DNA of 64,000 nt from Viola odorata (taxonomy: Eukaryota; Streptophyta; Magnoliopsida; Malpighiales; Violaceae): contig OY829541.1 in the NCBI GenBank assembly GCA_963691705.1, positions 52,968,377 through 53,032,376 on the forward strand, written 5' to 3'. Shown in pieces: positions 33,306 through 45,300 of the stretch. The first letter of the stretch is position 1. The number at the start of each line of letters is the position of its first letter. The position numbers were made by a program, and so were the translations under genes. The notes beneath the pieces were generated by a model. That model was not told the origin of the DNA, searched no databases, and saw only the letters and a program-made list of their open reading frames with translations.

Positions 33306-36300
33306 ATGAAACGAAGGCGAGAGGAAGAAGACGATAACGGAGTTAACAGTAAAGAATCCATGGAGATAGTGTGGCAGACACCAGCAAATTCTTCTGAAAA
33401 GCACGAATACATCTTCCGCGATGGTATTTTCGTTAATGCTTCAAGTAATTAGTTAACAAAAACTTTTAAGTAATGAACTTAATTTTGGCGGGAATTCCGC
33501 AGGGAGGCGCCACGCCAAGCCGTACTACTTCGAGTTCATTTCTCACGTGAAAAATCGGTGGGCGGGAAAAATGATTGTTGATTTGTTTGCAGAAGAGTTC
33601 AAGGGCCGACCTTACGATTACTATGTACAGTTTCTTACTCTAATTCTTAACAACTCTTTGAACTGATTGAAGTGAAATGTTACCTTAGTTTTGTTTTTGT
33701 TGATTGTCTTTGTTACATTTAGGTGAGTGCAGTAAAATGTGGAAGAATCCAAGTTGATGGAGAGATAGTGCCTGTTTCATATATAGTTAAATCGTCGCAA
33801 AAAATTAGCCATTTCTTACACAGGTGCTTATTTGTGCGTACTATGATTTGTTTAAGAGAATTCAGTGACTGTGGCGGAATTGTTTTATTGATGTTGAGAA
33901 GTTTGTAGGCATGAGCCGCCAGTAATGGCTTTGGATGTTGTTGTGCTTCAGAAGGAAACGGATGTGTTGACTATTTGTAAGCCAGCTACTGTTCCTGTAA
34001 GTTAATTACATTTCCATTCCATGGCTGGTGCAATACAGATGTCAGTGTTTTTTTTTTTTGAAATTTTCAGTGTTCTATTTTTAGTGCAGTGGATGTGAAG
34101 ATTATTTCTCGATAGTGTTGCTAATAGTAATTGATTATGCATTTAAGTTTTTCTGATAAACATCTTCCCCTTCTTCTTTTTTGTGTTTTCTGGTGACTTG
34201 TATTGTTTTTGTTCAAAGAGATATGTCGGCGGAACTTTGCCCTAACTATGTTTGGACAATATTAATTAGAATTAAACAGACTAACTGCAAAGAGTATTAT
34301 TATTGGTTGTTCTTTTCTTTTGTGTTTTTGCATTAATATGTATACATTGTGTTTGTGTAATCAGTTAGTTGTTGGAGGGATGTGTATATTGTTTACTTTG
34401 GTTTAAATGTGTTGAAATTGCTCATGTGATTATGTATATCCAATGGGAGCGTGGGTATTCCCTGTACAGCTATTTCTGTATTTTAAATTAATTTCTTTTA
34501 CTTGTCATGCAGGTGCATCCCTGTGGGAAGTACCGTAAGAACACTGTTGTTGGCATTCTCCAAGCAGAACATGATTTAGCTCCTTTATTTCGTATCCTAA
34601 TTCCTAACAGAGACACCTTTGGAGGAAGTGTTGCAGCTGTGCATGAAAATAATTATAAGATGATATGAGCTCAAAGGCTCCAGCTCGTCCTTATGCCTTG
34701 CCAGGACCAGCCTTGGATCTCACGGCGAAAACTAGCACATTAGGAACTGTTTTGATGATTAAGTCAGCCGGCCTTTCTAGGTTTAAATGAAGGGTTATTT
34801 TAGGGTTTTCTCATGTAATAATTCTCAAGCTATAAATAGAAGGAGATAGCCTCTTTTATAGCTTGCCTTTAATTTTGATGATATTCTCTTTGGCCAAATC
34901 AGTAGAGTAAACTAGTGTAATTTAGGGTTCTTGGTAACCAGGGCTGCTAGAGCTGAATACCATTGTTTATCCATCTCTTCTTGTAATTAAGCTCCTTAAG
35001 CTTTGTTCTTAAGGGGTAAATTCTATTAAAGAGAGATCCTTAACTAGTTTGCAGAAAGGTTGCTTGTTCTTATGAACAAGAGGGTTTTCTAAGTAGTTGA
35101 GTTCCTTATTGTCCAATCCGTTCCATCACTACCAAACAACCATCAAGCCGCTGCATATAACTCCTTAAACACCAACTTCAGCCATTAAACTCACCAAGGT
35201 GTCCCCTCTCCATCTCCATCCGAGGCACCTATATCCATTGTCAAGACCAACCTTTCACAAGAGGACTAGATCCGGCTCAAGAACAGCAATTCGGCCTCCT
35301 TCTATCCAAAACAGAAGTTGAGCTTTTATCAAGTGGTAGCGGAGCTTCAGTTGTCCTCTAGGTTGGTTTTTCTTGTTCTCCTCATCATTTCTACGGTTAG
35401 AATCATCTTCTCTACCGTAGAACTTCTTTCTTTTTGTGTGGCAAAATTTCTGTTTTTCTCCATTTTCACACCCATTCCACTAAATTGCTCAAACACTTTT
35501 TCCTTGTGTTCCCACGGTTCAAACTCCTTTTCCTTTCATATCTTTGGTTAAAATATTGTTTTCAACCATAGGAATGATTTAAATTCAGTTTGAAAATTTT
35601 GATGTTCTTGAGGAAATTGTTGTCTTTTAGTATGCTGATTTTTGGAAGAACACATTTGCTGAATTTTTTTTGTGTTTGTATGCATCTAAATCCGAATTTC
35701 TCATCTTCTTAAGTGTGATTTATTGTTGTGTTTGGAGCTTCCTAAGATGAGCCATGAGAGCCATGTGTACTTGCTTGTTTTCTAGCTAGAGTCCAACATT
35801 TTTGCCCTCCTCTCCTAGCCCGCCACATCACTACTTTGTGAGCTAAGTATTTTCCAAGCATTGTGAGCCAAGCATTTCAACTTGCTCACCACTTCACTTC
35901 CCTTACTCAACCGACCATAGGGTTTAATCCTTACACACATATTGTTTGTCATACACCTTACAACTACATGTCTTTCAGATTGCAATTGATACTTGTCATA
36001 CATTTTTCGCACTACTTGTCATTCACTCAAATTTTCGGCATTTAGTGAAAAATAATTTTGTTTTTCTACTACTTGTCTTTCACTTCTAAACATAAAAAAT
36101 ACTTGTCATACACTCCTTGAGCTCTCTTGCACTTACAAAAAAAACAGCAAAGAAAAGAAGGGAAAAAGATTAAGGAAAATCCCTCAATTCAAAAAAAAAA
36201 AAAGATTACAAGTGAGTCAAAGCAAGAGACTAGTGTGTATGTTGGCATTAGAAGTGTAGTAGTACATCAATGTGCATTTTGTTTGACAATTTTTCCTTTG

Positions 36301-39300
36301 ACATACAACATTTTTAGAAGCATATTTGGTGTGAAGAACACAATTTCGGTTTTAGTTTTTGCATTTTTCTTTTACACCATTTTGTGTTCTTTCTTTCTAT
36401 CTTTCTTTTCTTCTTGAATAGCTTGTCCTTTGGTGTTTTCTTCTTTGTTTCCACATTATATTACTCTATTCTAAGTCCAATTGCTGTCTAAATTAAATCC
36501 ATTTTCCTTGGGCAGAATTGCGGCTTTCCTTGCCTTTCTTTCTTACCTTGGTTGTCTTGCTTTCCTTGAGCCCTAGTTAGGTCTTTCTAGCTGAGGTGTT
36601 GGATTGTGATTGAGATAAGAGTGTGAGAGAAAAGTGTGAGTACATTAGAGTGATAAACGCGAGTGAAACACGTGAGGGAGAGACTAACCCCTTTTAGCTA
36701 TCAATTGTGTTTATTTTTCCTTTTGTAGGAATTTTCCTATGTCTTCCTACATACCGCCACATTTAAGGGTTGCTCCTACTAGCCACGCACCTTGGTATCA
36801 TGTTGAGCAGCCTCCCCACCATGTCCGTTGGCCCCCGCCTCTTCCTAGTTATGGTTCCATTCCTTCCCGGTTGGAGTATGATCATATTGAGCCCTCTCGG
36901 CAAGCCTATGCGTATGAGTCTTATGCGACTAGTGGAGAGACTTCGTATGGGCATGAGGACTACTTCACCGAGGCTGCCCCGTCCCCACACCATGGCACCT
37001 CACCTTTCGCCGTGAGGATGGCTCCAATTCTAGCGCGCCTGGAAAGAAACACTCAAGCCATGACAAACACCATGGCCGTAATGACACTTATATGTGATAA
37101 CCTACGGGTTTCTGGGCACCTTGGGCAATGTGAAGAGGTTAGCGTTTGTGCTCTTGGTTCGCCATCAGTCAAGGAAAGTTTAGTGCCTCTTGGGAGGGGA
37201 ATGAATGTATTGCAATCCATGGATAGTTTTGAGACACCGTTGGTTGAGGAGATTGAGGATCTTCCTAGTGTTGTTTCAGCCGAATCGCCATCACTTATTG
37301 AGGATGATTTGCCTCCGTATGAGGAGAAGCTACTGGTTTCGGATGTTAATGTGGAGTTTGGGAGCGAAAGGGATACAAGTAGGGTTGGTGAGTCCACTTC
37401 AGAGTGCCATGAGAGAGCCAGTCATTGTCTTGCGTTGCAGCACCATTTTTGGGCCCTTAGGAGTGACTTTTCCATCATTCCGAAGGTACCTATACATAGC
37501 TTTGAGGACCCATTTCTACTTGGTCTTGGGCATGTGAGCCGCGCACCTTTCCTTCTATTTTCGGCACCTCCATGTGGTTACATGGTCTCGCACTTTACAC
37601 GGATTCTGTCCGCTGCTCTTTTGGTTCACCATAGCGCCCTCGCCTTATCAGCCACTACTAAGAGCCCGCACTTGGCCCTAGTTCACTCCTTGCCTCGTCA
37701 TGGTCAATCCTTGATTGTTCTTTGCTGTTTTCCGTCCACGCCTACCTATCTTCCCCAATCAAGGCCTCCACCTTGGCCTATATTCCCCGAAAGGTGTAGT
37801 TGGAGGGTTCCATGTGTATCCACAAGCTGTGAGCATGCCTTGACCCGTTTGGCCTTGCAAGGGATGGACCCTATAGATTCGAGGTCGAATCTCCTCAAAG
37901 GGGGAGGGGATGATACGAGCTTGAAGACTCTCACTCCACTTTCGGAACCCCACACCCTCCAAAGCTTAGATTCGAGGACGAATCACTTCAAAGGGGGATG
38001 GGATGATATGAGCTTAAAGGCTCCAGCTCGTCCTTATGCCTTGCCAGGACCAGCCTTGGATCTCACGGCGAAAACTAGCACATTAGGGACTGTTTTGATG
38101 ATTAAGTCAGCCGGCCTTCCTAGGTTTAAATGAAGGGTTATTTTAGGGTTTTCTCATGTAATAATTCTCAAGCTATAAATAGAAGGAGATAGCCTCTTTT
38201 ATAGCTTGCCTTTGATTTTGATGATATTCTCTTTGGCCAAATCAGTAGAGTAAACTAGTGTAATTTAGGGTTCTTGGTAACCAGGGCTGCTAGAGCTGAA
38301 TACCATTGTTTATCCATCTCTTCTTGTAATTAAGCTCCTTAAGCTTTGTTCTTAAGGGGTAAATTCTATTAAAGAGAGATCCTTAACTAGTTTGCAGAAA
38401 GGTTGCTTGTTCTTATGAACAAGAGGGTTTTCTAAGTAGTTGAGTTCCTTATTGTCCAATCCGTTCCATCACTACCAAACAACCATCAAGCCGCTGCATA
38501 TAACTCCTTAAACACCAACTTCAGCCATTAAACTCACCAAGGTGTCCCCTCTCCATCTCCATCCGAGGCACCTATATCCATTGTCAAGACCAACCTCTCA
38601 CAAGAGGACTAGATCCGGCTCAAGAACAGCAATTCGGCCTCCTTCTATCCAAAACAGAAGTTGAGCTCTTATCACGTAAGAACATTGTTGTTGGCATTCT
38701 CCAAGCAGAACATGATTTAGCTCCTTTATTTCGTATCCTAATTCCTAACAGAGACACCTTTGGAGGAAGTGTTGCAGCTGTGCATGAAAATAATTATAAG
38801 ATGTGGCTCAAAATAAATTTGACATACAGTTTTGTTTGTGAATGGTTCTTCCTCCATGCTATTTTGTCATTTTGGATTTTGTTTCCTTGAAATGACCACA
38901 TCAGCGGTTCATCGACTGGATTGTCTTGTCTCAGGACTTCTGATCTTGGCCAGAAATGCTTCGAGAGCTGACCATTTTAGGCAAGAAGTATTTCTCCTTT
39001 GCCATAATATACCCTGCTATAAATAAATTGCTTCGACGAGTGCGCAGACATGCAATTGTGTTTGTACCTGTGCATCTGCTGAGGGATAGTCTCTTTTGAT
39101 TGATTGTTGCAGATTGAAGCTGGGGTTATTCAGAAACAATATGTAGCAAAGGTTATTGGGGTATTTCCAGAAGATGAGGTATACTTTGATTGGCTCTGAT
39201 GATTACTTTAGTTCACTTTGACTTTTGTGATTTTGGAGCTACCATGCAGTAGAAGTTGCCCTATTTAGGTTTAGTTAAGAAACGCAAAATAATAGAACAA

Positions 39301-42300
39301 GAAGTTACCATGATGTGTAGTGATGTTTCTAATCTAGTCAATTGAGGAGATTCATGATCTTTTAGTACTGAGATTATTGGCATGAGATGTCAGGAAGAAC
39401 TATACTGAGCCAAAGGACACTAAGTTGCTAGCTGCTATCAATTACCAAGTTATGGTACTAAAACCAAAATCTGCCGCAGTGACATGTTATTCATATGTTA
39501 TCACCCAATTGCTGTGTTGTGAGGGTGTAAGGGAGAGAAAAATAAAATAAAATAAAAGAAAGATATTGTGTATGAACCATCGTATTCTGTCTTTATAGTT
39601 CAGCTTTTCATCTTCTCCTTTTAACATTTGTTAATTTGTTGTGCATTTTTTCCCAGCAAGTTGTTGCGGCTAACATTAATTATAATGCTCGAGAAGGAAG
39701 GAGCACTGCAGAGGTGAGGCTTACATTTCATTTCATCTATGAAATTGGGATATGTTGGCACTGATATTGCATTAGATACTTATTCCTTCCCATTCTCGGT
39801 TTGCTTCCTATATGAAATGACACATTTCCCGAGCTCTTGCCAGCACTAGGAAGCAAGACTTGCTAGTTGAAATATTGTATGGTGAGTTAGATGGATATTA
39901 TGAGGCTGATCACTGTATACAATATCATATGCTATCACAAAGAAAAGCTTTGTATTTTTTTCCTCCTTCTAGTGACCCCATTTCATAAACATTCCCAGGA
40001 TCATACTCCGAGAAGGGAACGGGTCATTTTCAATAAATGAGCATATATCTAGAAGAGCATTGTGATTTTTTCTTTCTATGTCAGTATCTCCATGTGGATG
40101 TGTTTGTGAACACGGATGGTGGCTGTGAATCCCTATGCATGTGTGCATGAGTGTATTCCTCTTGGCTTTCTTATGTGATTTGAGTTTTAAAAATGACAAT
40201 GAGACTGTTGTAGCAACTTGACTGTGGTGCTATAGGAAGTACCATTCCTCTGCATGGTTGATCGCGCGTCGAACACGTCAAATATAGTAGTGAAATAGTT
40301 ATGGAATTGGGGGTAGAAATACAACTTATCACTGTCTACAAAGATTTGTAGATGATGGTAAGAGGATCGTCCACAGAGACCTCTAGGAAACGTAGTTCTC
40401 GAGTTTGACTTCCTCTTCACTGAGTTTGGGTTTGGTTGGTATCTGAAACTGAAAGACAAAACAAAAAGGAAGTGAAAACAGTTTAAAGTAGTATTGGCCA
40501 GAGTCTAGGCCAAGACTGGGGTCTAGATTAGGAATAAGTCTAGTGATATGGAATTCCAGGTAAGGGTGATATGAGAGCTTGCGTTCTTATGACTCGATCA
40601 CGGACTCTAGGATGTTCATCTCTTCGTTTGTAGCACTGCTATAGAGTGGAGGTACTCCTGTTCACTCCTGTCTTCCCTCCTCTTCAAATTACCTGGCGGG
40701 TACTCCCTCTCTTGATAATCCTAGCCAAGGGACACCTTGCTGGTTAAAGGGTTTATCCATTTGACTGCTGTCTTGAATGGTTGCTCACCTCTTCAATGGT
40801 ACAGGGGAAGACAGTGCCTAGGTCAAGGTGTTTCCCCACGGAAACCCTAGGTTGTCAATCTGGTCTCGACCTAGATTACCTATTCTTCTAGTCTGGCGCG
40901 AGACTAGTCACCTACTTCGTCTAGCCGGCGGGTACTCCCTCTCCTTCTAGACTGATTACAACTCTTCTCTACTAGGGTACAAGGATGATCAAACCTTGTC
41001 TCTAGTGAGTAAGCGATAGATTAAGTTCAAGAAATAAATAAATACAAAGGAAGAGATTATTCAGTACGAAAGATGCCTCATGAGTGCATAAGAACTTCAG
41101 CTCATCAACCCTTACCAAGAATGGGTGTTTAGTTACTCATACTCATGAATAAAAAGGTAAAGTATTTAATTGCATAAATAATATAAATCCGAGATAATAA
41201 AATCCGGAGCAAAGTGTAACAATGTCGAACTAAGAAAAGAGAAGAAGGATTGCGTAGTGTTCGATCTGGACAGAGGTGAATAATGTCTTGCTAAAATAGC
41301 CCTCAGAACCTCTGTCCCAATCCAACTCTAATCCCTAGAAAATCTCCTAAAAGATTATTACAATTAATTGTTCTTAAAAATGGAAACTAAATCGCTAAAT
41401 AATAAAGAGGGAGATCCCATTCGGGATTCTACATAAGATTGTCTTCAGATCCCTCTAAAATAGCGGAACAGCTGCTACGTGCCAGCTGTAAGAGTCCAAC
41501 GCTGAAAGCGGTCCAAACGCTCCAAAGTGCTGTCTTTATCGCGAAAGTGTCTTGGCCGCAGTCTTGGCCAAGACAATCCTGGTATGCGCCATACGTCGGA
41601 TGCGAATGTGTCTAGGCCAAGATCCAGGCCTAGACTCGGGTAATGCTGCTCCAGCTCTCTTCTGTTCAGATTCCTCCAAAGCTGCCTTCCAGATCAGATC
41701 TGCTAAGATGTGGGAAAACAAGGATAAATCAGCAGATTTACTGTCCAAAATAACTAGTAAATGGACAATAAAACATGATGAAATACAATGCAATCAAACT
41801 CCCCACACTTAAACTATGCTTGCCCCCAAGCATACAGACTCAAAGACTCACTAAAAAATAAAAACACTTGAAAAACAAAACACACATCCTGAACCTTCCG
41901 GACTTTCTCAATTTCAGATTGCTTACCCTTCTACTTGATCTGCCAAGACATTTCAATAAGATATCCAATGCAAGACTAACAAGGAATGATCAATACCCCA
42001 AACACACACCTTCCATATGGTATCAAGACACCCTACTAGAAGAGATAGATAAGGAGAAGGGAAACAGAGTTAACCAATAATTTGAGCCCCACCGAGTGTC
42101 GTCTATCCATAAGTGCCTAAAGACTTGGTGCCATTTAAATCACTTTGACAGATTTATTTTTTTCTTTTCTTATTTTCTTTTATGTCCTTAAAAAAAATTT
42201 CTTTTTCTTTTGACATGTCAAGTGTCCTTTGTATGTTTACAGACACAGCACATAGACAGAGCTTGTCCTTTTCAGCGGGGACTTCCACCTTTGCTATGTC

Positions 42301-45300
42301 TGTCCTATGACATTCCAACACCTTATTTGCCTCACACTACAAGTAGATAGAACGACACACTCAAATCAGCTAACCCCATCATCCCAAGAAGAGTTAAGGT
42401 ACTAGCTAAGTGTCCCTACGACCATGTGGATGATAAATGTTTGGGAACATCAGATAACATGCCCCTTGGGCATTGATCATTTACGCTCATTTGCTTCCCT
42501 GTTACTAAAGCATTGTATCCCCTAGGGAAGTGTCTAAATGCAGTTTCACCAAAAGACTAAACAATCTAAGCAAGAAAACAGGGATTCGGATGTGCACACA
42601 AAAACAGACGCAAAACATGCAGAAAAATACAAATAAAAATCATGCATTTGACAGACTCTATACTGGACAAACTGACATAAAAATAAAAATTTAATACACA
42701 TTAATTTGACTCACAAAACAGACGCAAAACACATAATCAAACATTCAGTATTCACAAAACACAAGACATATTTAACACCCTCCCCACACTTAAAAATACA
42801 CAATGTCCTCATTGTGTGGAGAGGCAAAAATTAAAAACAGAAAAGAAAGTAAAGAAAAGAAAAGTACGACCTGGGGGCAGAAGCAACTCATGTTGCTGGG
42901 GTCTGGGGATCTTGGCCAGAGGCTTGGCCTAGATCAGGGGCAGGAGAGGATATTGGCTTGGGCTCTTTTGGTGGAGGAGGAGGCATCGACGGGCGGGATG
43001 AGTTTTCTGGCTGGGCCGATGGCTGGGGTTCATCCTCCTCATCAGAAGATTCTGAGTCACTCTCTGAGCTCAGATTGTCATGGAGATCCTTGAGGAGCTT
43101 GAAATGGGCTTCGAGGTGCTGGTACACGTGGAGGACGTTTTTCCTTGTGAGCTTCATCTGCTCAAGGAGGACGTCCTGCCTGTCATTAAGGCATTGGGCC
43201 CACTGAGGCACCACGTTTCTGACGGGTGCTTGATTCTGGTCTTGGCCCTTGTCTTGGCCAAGACGATCGAGCATGATCTTCTGCTACTCAAGGATGAGTA
43301 GCTGGCGAGCTTGGAATTCTCTTGCCCACTCTGGTGGCTCACTGGTGCTACTGGCAGGGGGGTCTTGGCACTTGTCTTGGCCTAGATCGACTGCAGCAGC
43401 AGGAATGGTGGTGTCTTGGCCAGCGTCTTGGCCTAGATCCTGAGCAAGATCGCCCTCTGCTTCTTCTCCTGGGATGACTATGGGACGCAACTTGTACTGT
43501 CCTCCATTTTTCTTTGAGAAGATGTGGTCCGCCACTGGTGTAAAACCTGTATTACAAGCAACAAACTCTCCTTCCAAATGGAAATGTCCCATTTGGTCGA
43601 AGGATCTAAAATCCAGGATTTTGGGGGAGCAACATCTAAACAAATCAGAAGCAGCAGGATCGAATTTAGCAGTTTGAATAGCAAGTCAAGTAATCAAAGA
43701 TCCAAAAATTAATTTGGTTTTAGACTCACGTGCATGCAATACTTGAACCAAATACAAGCCTAAGTTGACCTTTTTCTTGTGCGTAATGCACCATAACAGA
43801 AACAATTCAGACTTGGCTAAATTTCCAGAGACCTTTGTCTTCCCCGAAAGGTTGATAGACAAGGTCCTATGGAGCATTCTAAGAGCAGGGTTTAAAATGG
43901 CATGTGCCTTAGAGTTCCTATCAAACTTAGCATTCGGATCACCAGTGATCTCTCTAAAAGCAACATTATTATCCCAATCTTGGGGATAATCAAAAATGGC
44001 TTCATCAGAAAAGGCAAATCCTAGCAAAGCATTGAAGGCATCAACAGACAAGTGACTCCATTTATCACACAACCTAAAATTAATCACATCGGGAGCAGCA
44101 AAATCTGGTTTGTCTCTACCCCTAACATACAAGGTGTCCTCATCAAACCAGAAGGTTGTGTGAAACTCAAGACATAGTTCAGCAAAAGCATCACACTCAA
44201 CAGACATAAAAGGGACCCAACCAATCGCATATACATATTCCCTAATTTTATCCCCTAATGTCATCTCATTCAAAAAATCAAACTCTAATCGAGCAAAAGC
44301 AGGGATATCACAGGCATGCATATCACGCAATTTAGCTTTAAGGTCTGGCGTGTCGAATTTCAACCAGCCCTTGAGTGTGTACAGAGGAGGAAGAGATCGT
44401 ACCTTAGGAGTCTTGGCCGCAGTTTTGGCCAAGACTAAATCGTCTTCGTCATCCTCAACTTGGTCCTCCACGACCGCCTTCTGTTTCCCTTTGCTCTTGG
44501 CAGTGGAAGGAGCGGCAGTGGTCTTAGTCGGCTTAGGGTTTGGTGGGGGTGGAGACTGAACTGTAATTGGGGTTTTTGCCGGCTTCTTAGTCGGTGTCTT
44601 TTTGTGAGCCACCTGCTTGACTCGCCCGGACTTCTTGGGTGGCGCAGTGGCTGAATTCTTCTTCGCCGGAGGTGGTGGTGGTGGTGTGGTAACAGTAGCG
44701 GTGGCGGCAGTAGCAGGAGTGGGTTTCTTCGCAGCGGTTGTCGGAGCTGGGTTGGATGCTCCGGCAGCTGCCATCTTCTTCATTAGCCTGCTCTGGCGGC
44801 GGCTGGCTCTGTCTCCCGTCGTCGCCGGAGCAGAGGTCTTCATCCTCTTCGCGAGAGGAACCTCATCGGAATCCTCATCGGACACGACAACAGCTCGGTC
44901 GCCTCCCTGGACGCTCTCCTCTGATTCCTCGGGTAAGTCATCTTCGGAGGACATGGAATCGTCGTCCCCTATTGCGTTGAGCAGCCGTCTCGCGGCGGAG
45001 AGGGAACTGGTCGGAAGGGTAGTCGGCTGAGCTCCACGGAGATCGTCGCTCTCCTCAGGGATGTGGGAAGGCGAAGGACGGCTGGGTGCAGTCATGGGTG
45101 CGAAAGGGGAAAAGGATTTGAAAGGATTTTGGGTTTTTGGAGTTTAGTTTGTGCAGGTGACACTGTGCGATTTTGGGGAAGAAGAAGGAGAAAGGTCTGC
45201 TGCTTTTAGCTCAGGTGAGAGGTTGGATTTTGTTGGACGTGGGGAGATCGTGTCAGAGTGGGAGAAGGAATATGCAGAGGTGGTAGATTAATTTCCCACG

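Larger units (their letters stand above)
34661..38674 (+). mobile_element. 4.0-kb non-autonomous LTR retrotransposon (no pol)
   Basis: Two LTRs of 671 bp each (34661-35331 and 38004-38674) start TGATATGAG and end TTATCA, and they differ at about six positions with no indels. After the 5' LTR comes GTGGTAGCGGAGCTTC, a variant of the Met-tRNA-type primer site TGGTATCAGAGC. AAAGGGGGATGGGA directly precedes the 3' LTR as the polypurine tract. The 2.7-kb interior has one 464-codon ORF and no reverse transcriptase, integrase or protease, so mobility must depend on another element (LARD or TR-GAG type). It lies in sense orientation in intron 5 of the pseudouridine synthase gene. Instead of a 4-6 bp target duplication it is flanked by 127 duplicated bases. 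Confidence 0.88.

Noticed and set aside
38675..38732. The duplicate of exon 5 as an extra exon.
   Set aside because: It lacks a splice acceptor and starts inside the coding sequence right after the LTR, so it should be removed with the intron.
38905..38987. Cys directly after the catalytic Asp (HRLDC) in the pseudouridine synthase as a possible loss-of-function change.
   Set aside because: The residue after HRLD varies within the RluA family, and the rest of the motif is intact, so this alone is no evidence of inactivation.
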